Below are positions 9,878-17,775 of a DNA stretch of 64,000 nt, one piece after another. A program made the position numbers and the translations under genes. Position 1 is the stretch's first letter. Every line of letters begins with the position of its first letter. The DNA comes from MKSF01 sp037190225 (lineage in GTDB: Bacteria > Bacteroidota > Bacteroidia > Chitinophagales > Chitinophagaceae). The notes below the pieces were generated by a model. That model ran no database searches. It was given only the letters and a program-made list of their open reading frames with translations, and was not told the DNA's origin. The DNA lies in the NCBI GenBank assembly GCA_037190225.1, contig JBBCJL010000011.1, forward strand, positions 1 through 64,000. Reading direction: 5' to 3'.

Positions 9878-11440
9878 TTAATTTAAGGCGCTGTCTCCAC
9901 CCTTATCGGCTGGCTGCGCCTGCCGGATAAAATGCTTCCAGTCCTCGTAACGCGCGCCCTTCAGCACCCGGGGGAATTTGTTCATCGCACCGTACTTGCC
10001 GGTGTACTTCAGGTAGTCAATGAATACCTGTGTCGGCAGCACTTCCAGGAACACTTCCTTCAGCGCCGAGGTACGTTCTACCGCATAGTCATCATTGAGC
10101 TCACAAAGGGTCTCATCTATGATCTTCAGCGCCTGGTCCTTATCAATGGGATCATCGCTTCCTATATACCAGGTATGCGCGAAGAGATTCTCATACGGAT
10201 AGCCCGCTACGGTAAATTCCTTGATATTGGCCTTCAGCTTCCGGTTCAGTATATTGATGGTCTTATTCAGGTTGTCTATGGAAGTATGTTCCCCGCACAG
10301 GCTCAGGAACTGCTTGGTCCTGCCCACTATCTTGATCTCATGTTCCGCCGCATTGGTGAATTCCACCACGTCACCTATCAGGTATCTCCATGCTCCGGCA
10401 CAGGTGCTGATCACCACCGCATAGCTCACTCCCTCCTGCACTTCATTGACCAGGTAGCTTTGCGCCGACTGGTAAATGTCGCCGTTCTCATCAAAATTAT
10501 TGTCATTGAACGGTACGAATTCATAGAATATCCCCGCGTTCAATACCAGCTTGATACCGCCGCCGGGGCGGGCCATAAAGCCGAAGGAGCCTTCAGAGGC
10601 CATGTAGGTCTCCACAAAGGTGACATCCTTTTTAAAGAACTGCTTGAAATTTTCGCGGTAAGGCTCGAATGACACCCCGCCATGGATATAGACGCTCAGG
10701 TTGGGCCAGATATCATGAATGGATGTAAGGTTATAACGTTTCATGATCTTATCCAGCACGATCTGCGCCCAGGCAGGCACCCCGCACAGGGTACCGATAT
10801 CCCAGTTGGGCGCATTTTCCACTATAAGCTGTATGCGGTCTTCCCAGTTGGGCTCTTTGGATATCTTCTGACCCGGCTTGTAAAAGAGATTGGAGGCCCA
10901 GGTAGGCATATTCTTAGCGCTGATGCCGCTCATATCCCCTTCGTAATAATCCCCGCGGTCAAAAAGAGAGGTGGTGCCTCCCAGCATTAAGATACCTTTG
11001 GACCAGGTCTGGGTAGGTATCTTAAAATTGGTCATGGTATAGAATTGCTTGAACCCGACCTTCTTGATGGATTTGATCATATCGCCGGTGACGGGAATAT
11101 GCTTGCTGGCCGATTCCGAGGTACCGGAGCTCAGCGCGAAGTATTTCACCGTTCCGGGCCAGCATACATTCTCTATGCCTTCCTGGCATTTGTGCCACCA
11201 GCGCTTATAGATGCTGTCGTAGTTATAATAAGGGATGCTGTTACGGAAAGTAGTGAGCAGATCAGTGGAATGTTCCAGCATTTTACCAAACCCGTACTCC
11301 TTGCCGAAGAGCGTGTACTGTCCTTTGTCTATTAGAAAACGGAGTGTATTGCTTTGATATACAATGGGCTCTGCCTGCTTTTTAGAAAACAGCTTCCTTA
11401 GCTTAACCGAACGCGCTATAATACTTGATAAAATTGCCAT
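9878..11440 (-). CDS. GH3 auxin-responsive promoter family protein
   Basis: 520-aa protein of the GH3 branch of the adenylate-forming ligase superfamily. In plants the family conjugates amino acids to acyl acids; bacterial members have no settled substrate. Visible are the phosphate-binding-type stretch LSSGTSESASKHIP near residue 105, YMASEGSFGF (A5-like region), and GDVVEFTN followed by KIVGRTKQFLSLCGEHTS (hinge region of ANL enzymes). It is first in a minus-strand run GH3, gcvH, vanZ, ketoacyl synthase, with 76 bp before gcvH. A role in activating an acyl group for lipid or amide synthesis is plausible but unproven. Confidence 0.85.
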   Translation of the reverse strand: MAILSSIIARSVKLRKLFSKKQAEPIVYQSNTLRFLIDKGQYTLFGKEYGFGKMLEHSTDLLTTFRNSIPYYNYDSIYKRWWHKCQEGIENVCWPGTVKYFALSSGTSESASKHIPVTGDMIKSIKKVGFKQFYTMTNFKIPTQTWSKGILMLGGTTSLFDRGDYYEGDMSGISAKNMPTWASNLFYKPGQKISKEPNWEDRIQLIVENAPNWDIGTLCGVPAWAQIVLDKIMKRYNLTSIHDIWPNLSVYIHGGVSFEPYRENFKQFFKKDVTFVETYMASEGSFGFMARPGGGIKLVLNAGIFYEFVPFNDNNFDENGDIYQSAQSYLVNEVQEGVSYAVVISTCAGAWRYLIGDVVEFTNAAEHEIKIVGRTKQFLSLCGEHTSIDNLNKTINILNRKLKANIKEFTVAGYPYENLFAHTWYIGSDDPIDKDQALKIIDETLCELNDDYAVERTSALKEVFLEVLPTQVFIDYLKYTGKYGAMNKFPRVLKGARYEDWKHFIRQAQPADKGGDSALN

Positions 11441-11488
11441 TATTGTATTTGTCTATAAATCGTTGATATTCCTATCAGTTTCAGAGTG

Positions 11489-11521
11489 CAAATATACATT
11501 TCTTTACAACCCAAAAAACAA
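11489..11521 (-). promoter_or_regulatory. Promoter for the GH3-gcvH-vanZ-KS group
   Basis: Minus-strand TTG (11519-11521), a 22-bp spacer and TATATTTG (11489-11496), 48 bp upstream of the GH3 ATG. Confidence 0.45.
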
Positions 11522-11535
11522 TTGGCCCCGATATT

Positions 11536-11576
11536 AAAAAAGAGGCTGTCCCCCTGTTTTCCGACAACCTCTTTTT
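11536..11576 (-). terminator. Terminator of the peroxiredoxin gene
   Basis: AAAAAGAGGCTGTC pairs with GACAACCTCTTTTT (one G-U pair). On the minus strand it is followed by a T run, and it lies 30 bp beyond the peroxiredoxin stop. Confidence 0.7.
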
Positions 11577-11605
11577 AAGCATCCATGATGCTGGTCTGCT
11601 GTGAT

Positions 11606-12076
11606 CTACAGCGATTCAAGCACTTGCTTTATCGCTTCAAAATCCGGGAGCTGTCCCGCATCTTCCAGCACCTCGGCATAAGCTATATCCCCGTTCTTAT
11701 CCACAACGAAAGCGGACCGCTTGGCCACGCCTTTCATGCCCAGTACGAAATCCTCGTACAGCGCACCGTAAGCCGCTGCCGTTGTTTTGTTAAAATCGCT
11801 GAGCAGTTCAAAGTTGATCTGCTGCTGCTTCTTAAATTCTCCCAGGGAAAACGGGGAATCCACGCTGATGCCCAGCACCACCGTATCCAGGTCGTTGTAG
11901 GCAGCCATATTATCACGGGCGCTGCAAAGCTCAGCGGTACATACACTGGTAAATGCCAGCGGAAAAAATAAGATCAATACGTTTTTCCCGTTATAGTCAG
12001 CAAGGCTGACCTCTTTTTTATCTGTGTTAACCAGAGTAAAAGCCGGGGCTTTATCTCCTTTGGATAATTTAGCCAT
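11606..12076 (-). CDS. Peroxiredoxin (AhpC/TSA, BCP/AhpE-like)
   Basis: 156-aa thiol peroxidase that reduces H2O2 and organic hydroperoxides. The peroxidatic cysteine is Cys46 in FTSVCTAEL, with a second cysteine at Cys51, the five-residue spacing seen in BCP/PrxQ-type atypical 2-Cys enzymes. The thioredoxin-fold strands NVLILFFPLAFT and SAFVVDKNGDI are clear. The start is the ATG at 12076 (MAKLSKGDKAPAF); the frame is open to 12145 but lacks family sequence there. A strong promoter lies about 125 bp upstream and a terminator follows, so it is monocistronic. Confidence 0.92.
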   Translation of the reverse strand: MAKLSKGDKAPAFTLVNTDKKEVSLADYNGKNVLILFFPLAFTSVCTAELCSARDNMAAYNDLDTVVLGISVDSPFSLGEFKKQQQINFELLSDFNKTTAAAYGALYEDFVLGMKGVAKRSAFVVDKNGDIAYAEVLEDAGQLPDFEAIKQVLESL

Positions 12077-12202
12077 AGTTTTATTTTTTTTAAAAATTTC
12101 ACAAAAGAGCCGGACCGGCTGCATTACAACGGCTTTAGCAGACAACGATCAAATAGTATTGCTTATTGTGCTGTATTTGAATGCATTTCCGTCAGCTCAT
12201 AG

Positions 12203-12234
12203 CAAATATACAAAAGTATATATTGCCTTGCAAA
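12203..12234 (-). promoter_or_regulatory. Peroxiredoxin promoter
   Basis: Minus-strand TTTG (12231-12234), exactly 20 bp, then TATATTTG (12203-12210). It matches the Bacteroidota consensus and implies a 5' leader of roughly 120 nt. Confidence 0.6.
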
Positions 12235-12320
12235 ATATAGAAGGGATAGTAACAATCTAGCGGCGGTTCAGGTATGGCGCAAAGGCATCATATGAAACTG
12301 TAGCGGTGAGCTACAAGCAG

Positions 12321-12470
12321 ATCAGGGATTCCTCACATCCGTTCGGAATGACCACGCACGCTATCGCATCTTTGGACAGCGAACGCATGCCCTGGCTCAC
12401 AGGGAAGGAGCTTTCGGGTGAAACGGGTCTGTAATAGCAAGCCGTTTCCTGTACGCAGATAGCGATTACA
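12321..12470. repeat. Dispersed intergenic repeat, copy A
   Basis: Shares ordered blocks with 62731-62870: CATCCGTTCGGAATGA, CCTGGCTC-CAG, GAAACG-TCTGTAATA, then GTTTCCTGTA-GCAGATAGC. It also shares CCCTG...CGCAGGGAAGG-like sequence with 16901-16990. It fills most of the 520-bp gap between the SCO-like gene and the peroxiredoxin. The 73-codon frame across it is repeat-derived and not called as a gene. Confidence 0.7.
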
Positions 12471-12596
12471 GCTTCAGTAAGCAAGCCTGCTGTTGAATGT
12501 CGCACGTCAGCGCACCCGGAGCAGGCGCCCATTACTTTTATTTTCTACCTGGCGCCGGGTGCATGAGAAGTAATTTAATGACGCGGGCCGGATAGT

Positions 12597-14237
12597 CTAA
12601 GCATATTTAAAGGCCATCCACTTTTTGTTGATAAAGTGGGAAATCTTGTGGTACTGCCTGAAGCTCAAACTGCTCAGCAGCGTAGAGATCAGCGTTAAAA
12701 GAAATCCCATGGCCACGATTACCGGGCCAAGGTCTAACCAGTAATTCAAGCCCAGCAAAAGCATCCCGCCAAGCGCCAGGTAAAAAGGAAAAATCCCGTT
12801 TCTCTTTTTGGACAAGCGGTAGAGATTCACTAAATTGAAGGCAGCGAGGCCTATGAATACGTAGACAAGCCAGGGTTGGTGGGAGACCGAAACGATACTG
12901 CCGATCCCAACCAGGTTCAAATACGCCATCCAGCACATCGGGCACTTGGGAAAAAAAGCAATCAGGACCGGCAGCACTATCGTTGAGAGCCTGTTTGTAA
13001 TAGTTGGCCTGCCTGCTTCCCGACCGGCTTTTTGGGGAACGGGACGCTCCTTCCCTGCCAATTCTTCCAGGGCGTCCATTATTAACGTGTCCCCGGCCTG
13101 GAATCTCAGGAAAGACCTTTCTATTTTCCCTTCAGGATTGATGATGTACACTTCTATCCTGTGCACATTGACCTCTGTGCCTTTATAATTGACCCCAATG
13201 TCCAGGCCCTCAACCAGTGTCTGCATACCGGAAATGACCCTGAACATCCTGTTGCTTTCATCAAAATGATAGTTCCTGTTCCTGCCATACGATTTTAATA
13301 TGGGGCTTGTATCATATGAGGGATCATACGTTATTGCGGCTGTCTGGATATGGTGATACTTATTTTCCTTAATTTTCTTTTGAATGTTTACCAGGTTGTA
13401 AATCGTCTGGATGCACTTCCTGGGATTATGGCATTTGGTATAAAAAAAAGACAGGACGGTATATTTGCCCCTGAAGTAATCATTCCACTCCAATTCGTTC
13501 CCTTCCTGGTCCTGCAGCACGATATTATCCAATTTCACTCCGGATGCGGAAGGGAAACGGGTGTCCGCCTGGTTATAAACCTCTACGGGCAGGGTACAGC
13601 AATTATCCGAGGGAGGAGCAGCCGCTTCAATAGCCGCGATACACTCTGCGAGCAGCCTCCTGTTCTCTGAGCTGAAGTATTCGGACATTTGTGTTTCCAG
13701 GTGGTATAAATCCGGCAGGATATACTGTGCCTTGCCTTCCAGCCACTTCAGGCTTGTGAAAATTTCCTTTAAGGCAGTCGTATTAAAAGCCTGGTCATAA
13801 GGTGCGAGAAAAGCGGAATAATTGACGATTGCATCTGCCTGCCAGATATTATAAATGCTTTTATTGAGGAAGGCGGCAATGCCCGGATGCGGTTCCCTGA
13901 TCCCCCTGACCGCTTTCGCGGATGCAGCGATAATGTAAGGCGAAAACGATGTTTCCAATTCCTCGAGGATATAGGGAAGCCCTTTTTGAGGCATTCCGAT
14001 ATGGTGGAATGCCTCAATAAGATAACCCCGAATATTTGACGATGCGATCGAGCTCCTGCTTTTATAAATAGGATGCCTTTCTGACAAGAGCTCCACCAAT
14101 GGCAGGGAATTATTTCGGGGTCCGGCCGCCTTGATCGAATCGAACAACCCGATAATGACTTCGGTTGGTGTGTCACTGCCCAGTTCTTTTATTTGCCGGT
14201 CGATCATGTGTCTGATTTCACTAATTGTTGAGTGCAT
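12597..14237 (-). CDS. SCO1/SenC-like thioredoxin-fold protein with helical N terminus and MerC-like membrane C terminus
   Basis: 546 aa in three parts. Residues 1-205 are all-helical with HEAT-like spacing. Residues ~225-395 form a SCO1/SenC-like domain: DNIVLQDQEGNELEW, FFYTKCHNPRKC with Cys269 and Cys275, ITYDPSYDT, and VHRIEVYIINPEG with His359. Two cysteines plus a distal histidine are the copper ligands of SCO proteins; C-x5-C spacing replaces the usual C-x3-C, as in some bacterial members. Residues ~415-530 hold about four membrane segments starting with FFPKCPMCW (Cys432, Cys435), reminiscent of MerC. Its ATG overlaps the tyrosinase gene's end by 17 bp, which suggests it matures or metallates that protein. 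No N-terminal signal peptide is visible. Confidence 0.75.
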   Translation of the reverse strand: MHSTISEIRHMIDRQIKELGSDTPTEVIIGLFDSIKAAGPRNNSLPLVELLSERHPIYKSRSSIASSNIRGYLIEAFHHIGMPQKGLPYILEELETSFSPYIIAASAKAVRGIREPHPGIAAFLNKSIYNIWQADAIVNYSAFLAPYDQAFNTTALKEIFTSLKWLEGKAQYILPDLYHLETQMSEYFSSENRRLLAECIAAIEAAAPPSDNCCTLPVEVYNQADTRFPSASGVKLDNIVLQDQEGNELEWNDYFRGKYTVLSFFYTKCHNPRKCIQTIYNLVNIQKKIKENKYHHIQTAAITYDPSYDTSPILKSYGRNRNYHFDESNRMFRVISGMQTLVEGLDIGVNYKGTEVNVHRIEVYIINPEGKIERSFLRFQAGDTLIMDALEELAGKERPVPQKAGREAGRPTITNRLSTIVLPVLIAFFPKCPMCWMAYLNLVGIGSIVSVSHQPWLVYVFIGLAAFNLVNLYRLSKKRNGIFPFYLALGGMLLLGLNYWLDLGPVIVAMGFLLTLISTLLSSLSFRQYHKISHFINKKWMAFKYA

Positions 14238-16488
14238 TGTTGAACAGTGTGATCAAAGCCCATATTTTATTTGAAGTTTTATTCGGAGCCTGTCCTGCCT
14301 GAAGTTCAAGATCGGCTAAAAAGCCGGTCGACTCCAGGAATCTCGCGTATATCCTGCGGATTGTTTCGTTGGAAGCAAAGCACAGCAAAGCGATCAAAAG
14401 ATCCAGGTACTCTTCCTCCTTTACCTTTTCAAACAGGACAGCTCCGTTCCTGGCTATAAGCTCGTATATCTCCTTATCCTGGATAAATTCATAGTCATAA
14501 AGCGCTAATAAATAGACGACCAAATAACGTGAGAAGGCTTTCATTTCGTACCTGTCACTGGTCTCGTCATAATACCTGACAGACACCTCAGCTGTTATAT
14601 CCTCCTGCAGTGCCCTGAAATTAAGCTCCAGCTGGTGAATGATGTCCCGATTATCCGCATATACCAATGGAATAAGAATTGCATTTGCTTCTTCCTTATG
14701 TTCAGCTACAGCAAATAATTTTTCTAAGGTGTTGTTTATTTTAGCAGACAATTTTGTGACCTGCGGGGAAAATATCTTGTTAAACGTCAGCGTATTCAAT
14801 ACAGCGCGCAGTTCCGTATTCTTATTGCCCGGTGTGACTGATTTACTAAACATCTTTTCTGTTTTAGAAGGCTTATTCAGCAATTGCTCCATAGATTCCA
14901 ACAAGGATTCCACGTCTTCTTCTTTATCCAAAATCTGCAAGCCGGGACTTTTAATACTTTCAACGAATACATTGCTGCTTTTTTCCGCTTTCAGAGCATG
15001 ATCATTTTGTAGAGAATATTGATTCAAAAAGGCTGCTGTATCGTCGTATTCAAAGCCCAGATAATGCTGGTAATCAGTTACGCCGAACGGATCCAGCGCA
15101 TCCTTTATAATCGGGCTGTTGTTTTCAAAGTTTTTGAAGCATTTGGAAGTCGTAAAATTATTGGTCCTTGTTCCGGGAGCCTCATAATGATATTCATTAG
15201 GAGTTACCTTTCCGTTCCATGGCCATAAGCTGGCATTGACATTTTTCCAACTGTTATCATTTTCTTTTTGGTTCGGATAATTATCTTCTGAGGAAGGGTC
15301 AAATAACATATGCATGGTCTGCCATTTTCCCCACATCCGCTCTACGTTGGAATGCAGGAAGAAAAATAAGGGGTCTTTGGGAGCGGTCGGAACATAGTTG
15401 ATGAACCCGTTATTGCTCATATGTGTAGATCCATGCGGATCAATTTCCAGCTTAGTAAATGAGTGATCATCTACTTTGGGATTTCCCTTTTCATCCACTA
15501 TTCGTTTAAAAAGATATTCCTTATGGTCATAAGTACCTTTTTCGTTTAAAACTGCCTGAAAGACAATTTCTCCTGTTTCGTCATAATCATTAGAACCAGC
15601 CTGCCTGCTCTGATTGTCAAACCATGACATTCTCCGGATTAATTTTTCGCGATCAATTGCCCAGGACCGTAAGGGATTGTCTTCGTCAAACCGTGCAAAA
15701 CTGGTAGAAACCCCGATGGTCGTCATCGGATAATCTAAATCGTCAATAACGCTTTCGCCCAAAAAGCCGGCTTTAAAAATATTAGGTGCCGGTTCATCAA
15801 ATTTCCAATAATGAAGGGAAACTGCCGGATCAACCTGCTGCAGCTGCCGCTCCAGGTCAAGCAGGTAAAGCCTGTGCCAGGGCAAAAAGACCTCTGTTCC
15901 ATGGGCAATGGATTTTGAACCTTTGACGTGCATCTTAAAAAAGTCGGTTGAATAGATGCCTATTCCACGGCCCTCCGGATCTGTCACATTAATTGTGGAC
16001 AAGGCGTGCAGGTAAGCTTTCCTGGCCTTTGCTGACAAGAGGTTTGCATTTTTCCTGACACGGATCATCGTTTCTGCAGCGCTGATGGCTACCCCGTCTT
16101 TCAGGGCCTGGATCTTAATGTCTAAGCCTTCGGGACTCGCTCCGTTAAACAATTTCCCTTCCTGAAATTTTCCGCCGACAAAAATATCTTTATGGCTTTC
16201 CCCCTGCTCAAATGTAATTTCACAGGTCTCTTTACCTATGCTGCCCGGGGTGCTGTCAGCATAAAACAGCACTGTCGGGATTCCTATCTGGGACGAATGG
16301 ACTTCTTTTGGGAATTCAGGGGCAGCCTGTTCGATGTGTTCCTGTCCAAGGACTATTTTTTCTGAACCGGAACTGCCGGAACGTGAAATTCTGAACCTGG
16401 AGGGTGTCCATGTGATGTATGCGGCTTCTGCACACGCATTGCCCTCTATTCCGATAAATGACAATGTAAAATCTGAGTTATGCGACAT
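14221..16488 (-). CDS. Tyrosinase-type type-3 dicopper protein
   Basis: 755-aa protein with a complete tyrosinase central domain. CuA ligands: His187 (KMHV), His196 (IAHG) and His205 (FLPWHRLYLL). CuB ligands: His352 and His356 (PHGSTH) and His379 (FFFLHSNVERMW). It should bind two coppers and oxidise phenols with O2, or act as a related oxidase. The core is flanked by a ~150-residue beta-rich N-terminal region and a ~360-residue mostly helical C-terminal region of unknown function, and it is far longer than Streptomyces tyrosinase (~270 aa). No signal peptide is seen. It is first in a two-gene unit with the SCO-like protein. Its natural substrate cannot be told. Confidence 0.9.
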   Translation of the reverse strand: MSHNSDFTLSFIGIEGNACAEAAYITWTPSRFRISRSGSSGSEKIVLGQEHIEQAAPEFPKEVHSSQIGIPTVLFYADSTPGSIGKETCEITFEQGESHKDIFVGGKFQEGKLFNGASPEGLDIKIQALKDGVAISAAETMIRVRKNANLLSAKARKAYLHALSTINVTDPEGRGIGIYSTDFFKMHVKGSKSIAHGTEVFLPWHRLYLLDLERQLQQVDPAVSLHYWKFDEPAPNIFKAGFLGESVIDDLDYPMTTIGVSTSFARFDEDNPLRSWAIDREKLIRRMSWFDNQSRQAGSNDYDETGEIVFQAVLNEKGTYDHKEYLFKRIVDEKGNPKVDDHSFTKLEIDPHGSTHMSNNGFINYVPTAPKDPLFFFLHSNVERMWGKWQTMHMLFDPSSEDNYPNQKENDNSWKNVNASLWPWNGKVTPNEYHYEAPGTRTNNFTTSKCFKNFENNSPIIKDALDPFGVTDYQHYLGFEYDDTAAFLNQYSLQNDHALKAEKSSNVFVESIKSPGLQILDKEEDVESLLESMEQLLNKPSKTEKMFSKSVTPGNKNTELRAVLNTLTFNKIFSPQVTKLSAKINNTLEKLFAVAEHKEEANAILIPLVYADNRDIIHQLELNFRALQEDITAEVSVRYYDETSDRYEMKAFSRYLVVYLLALYDYEFIQDKEIYELIARNGAVLFEKVKEEEYLDLLIALLCFASNETIRRIYARFLESTGFLADLELQAGQAPNKTSNKIWALITLFNNALNN

Positions 16489-16900
16489 TTTATAATATTT
16501 AGTGGTTATTGATGATAGGTTTAAATTTTAAGCGCAGCTTTGACTGTCCGAATCCACCATACACTACAATCATTACTGCTTACAATAGTGACCGGGCTTT
16601 ATCAGCAAGGATGGTCCAGGCCAAAATGTTCCAGTTGATCTGTATTGTAGCGGGAATTACATTAACAGTTAATATTATTCAAAGAAACACAGATATTTTT
16701 AAATTAAAATAGGTATAAATACGTATTTTTATATATACCTGTTTTTTATTAAAAAATTCAGATTGGGCTTGACGGGTAGCTTAAATTGGAAAGCGCTACC
16801 ACATGGCCGGGAAAGGATGCTATAACCTAACGAATATAACAACGATGGAAGACCGGCTTCTGTATATGGGTGACCAAGCCATTGTATAAGCCACAAATTA

Positions 16901-16990
16901 TACGTTCGGAATAACCGGCATCCTCAGTACTTTATAGCAAAAACGGTCCCTGACCCGCAGGGAAGGCACTCCTGATAAAAGGTTGTCCTA
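16901..16990. repeat. Dispersed intergenic repeat, copy C
   Basis: Aligns in the same orientation with 62745-62815: GTTCGGAAT-A-CG, TCCT-AGTAC, TTTATAGCAAAA-CGGTCCCTG, CGCAG-GA. It lies in the 740-bp gap upstream of the tyrosinase gene. The rest of that gap (16489-17215) shows no convincing gene; a 67-codon plus-strand frame at 16509-16712 has no family features. Confidence 0.6.
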
Positions 16991-17215
16991 AAGTCAGGGT
17001 AGCCTGTCAATAAGCCGTTGCTTTTCAGGCTGATTTTATGGCATGATTTGTACGGTCATCTAGCAGATAGCTTCCCGGGAGCAGCTTCCTGTTTTACAGT
17101 ATATTGAAAGCCTTACCTCTGGTCCCAAAAAAAATGCAAAACGGCTGTAAAGCGCTTACAGGTAAACGTTGTACCTGTTTTATATCTTTGATGTTTTTTT
17201 GCTGAAAATTTATTT

Positions 17216-17223
17216 TAAATTTG
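17216..17223 (+). promoter_or_regulatory. Candidate -7 box for the gtrA-like gene
   Basis: TAAATTTG ends 7 nt before the GTG start at 17231. A second box TATCTTTG sits at 17183-17190. The very short leader resembles those of queG, plsC and dxr. Confidence 0.35.
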
Positions 17224-17230
17224 CATTCTT

Positions 17231-17770
17231 GTGAGCGGCTATAGAGAAAACAGATACTTTTTAAAGACAAGGAATACTATTTGCAATATAATAGATTTCT
17301 TCTATCCTCCTTTTTCCAGGATGATGCCTGTTACAACGTTCAGGTACCTGGCCATAGGAGGCAGCAATTTCGTGCTTGATATACTCATCTATTTCATTTC
17401 CTATAATTTTATCCTGCAGAAGCAGGAAGTGATGGTCAGTCCCGGGATAGTCATATCTTCCCACATTTTCGCCCTTATCATATCATTCTGCATTTGTATC
17501 CCTTACGGCTTCCTGATGTCCAAGTTCGTGGTCTTCCAGGCATCCAACCTGAAAGGACGCATACAACTGTTCCGCTACCTGGTAATAGTAGGCGTGAACA
17601 GCGCGCTGACCTATGCGCTTCTCAAGCTGCTGGTAGAGGTGCTGCATATCTTCCCTACCGTTTCACGTATCATTATCGCCGTTATTGTGGCTGCGCTCAG
17701 CTTCTTTGTCAACCAGAGATTCTCCTTCGGCACTTCCGATAATGAGCAGAAAACCAGGCCTTCCGCATAG
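17231..17770 (+). CDS. GtrA family membrane protein
   Basis: 179-aa protein with four membrane helices spanning FRYLAIGGSNFVLDILIYF through SFFVNQRFSF, the GtrA pattern. GtrA-family proteins are thought to help move lipid-linked sugars across the inner membrane or assist glycosyltransferases. The GTG start keeps the IIDFFYPPFSRMMP segment, which I recall as typical of Bacteroidota members; starting at ATG 17321 would remove it. It is 5 bp before a family 2 glycosyltransferase gene, consistent with a joint role in surface glycan synthesis. Confidence 0.85.
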   Translation: MSGYRENRYFLKTRNTICNIIDFFYPPFSRMMPVTTFRYLAIGGSNFVLDILIYFISYNFILQKQEVMVSPGIVISSHIFALIISFCICIPYGFLMSKFVVFQASNLKGRIQLFRYLVIVGVNSALTYALLKLLVEVLHIFPTVSRIIIAVIVAALSFFVNQRFSFGTSDNEQKTRPSA

Positions 17771-17775
17771 ACAGT

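Noticed and set aside
12311..12532. 73-codon minus-strand frame between the peroxiredoxin and the SCO-like gene
   Set aside because: It lies on copy A of the dispersed repeat and its product has no family features; the same repeat elsewhere does not keep the frame.
16509..16712. 67-codon plus-strand frame upstream of the tyrosinase gene, considered as a possible small substrate or precursor peptide
   Set aside because: No leader-peptide features, no promoter box in the right place, and a composition unlike the neighbours.
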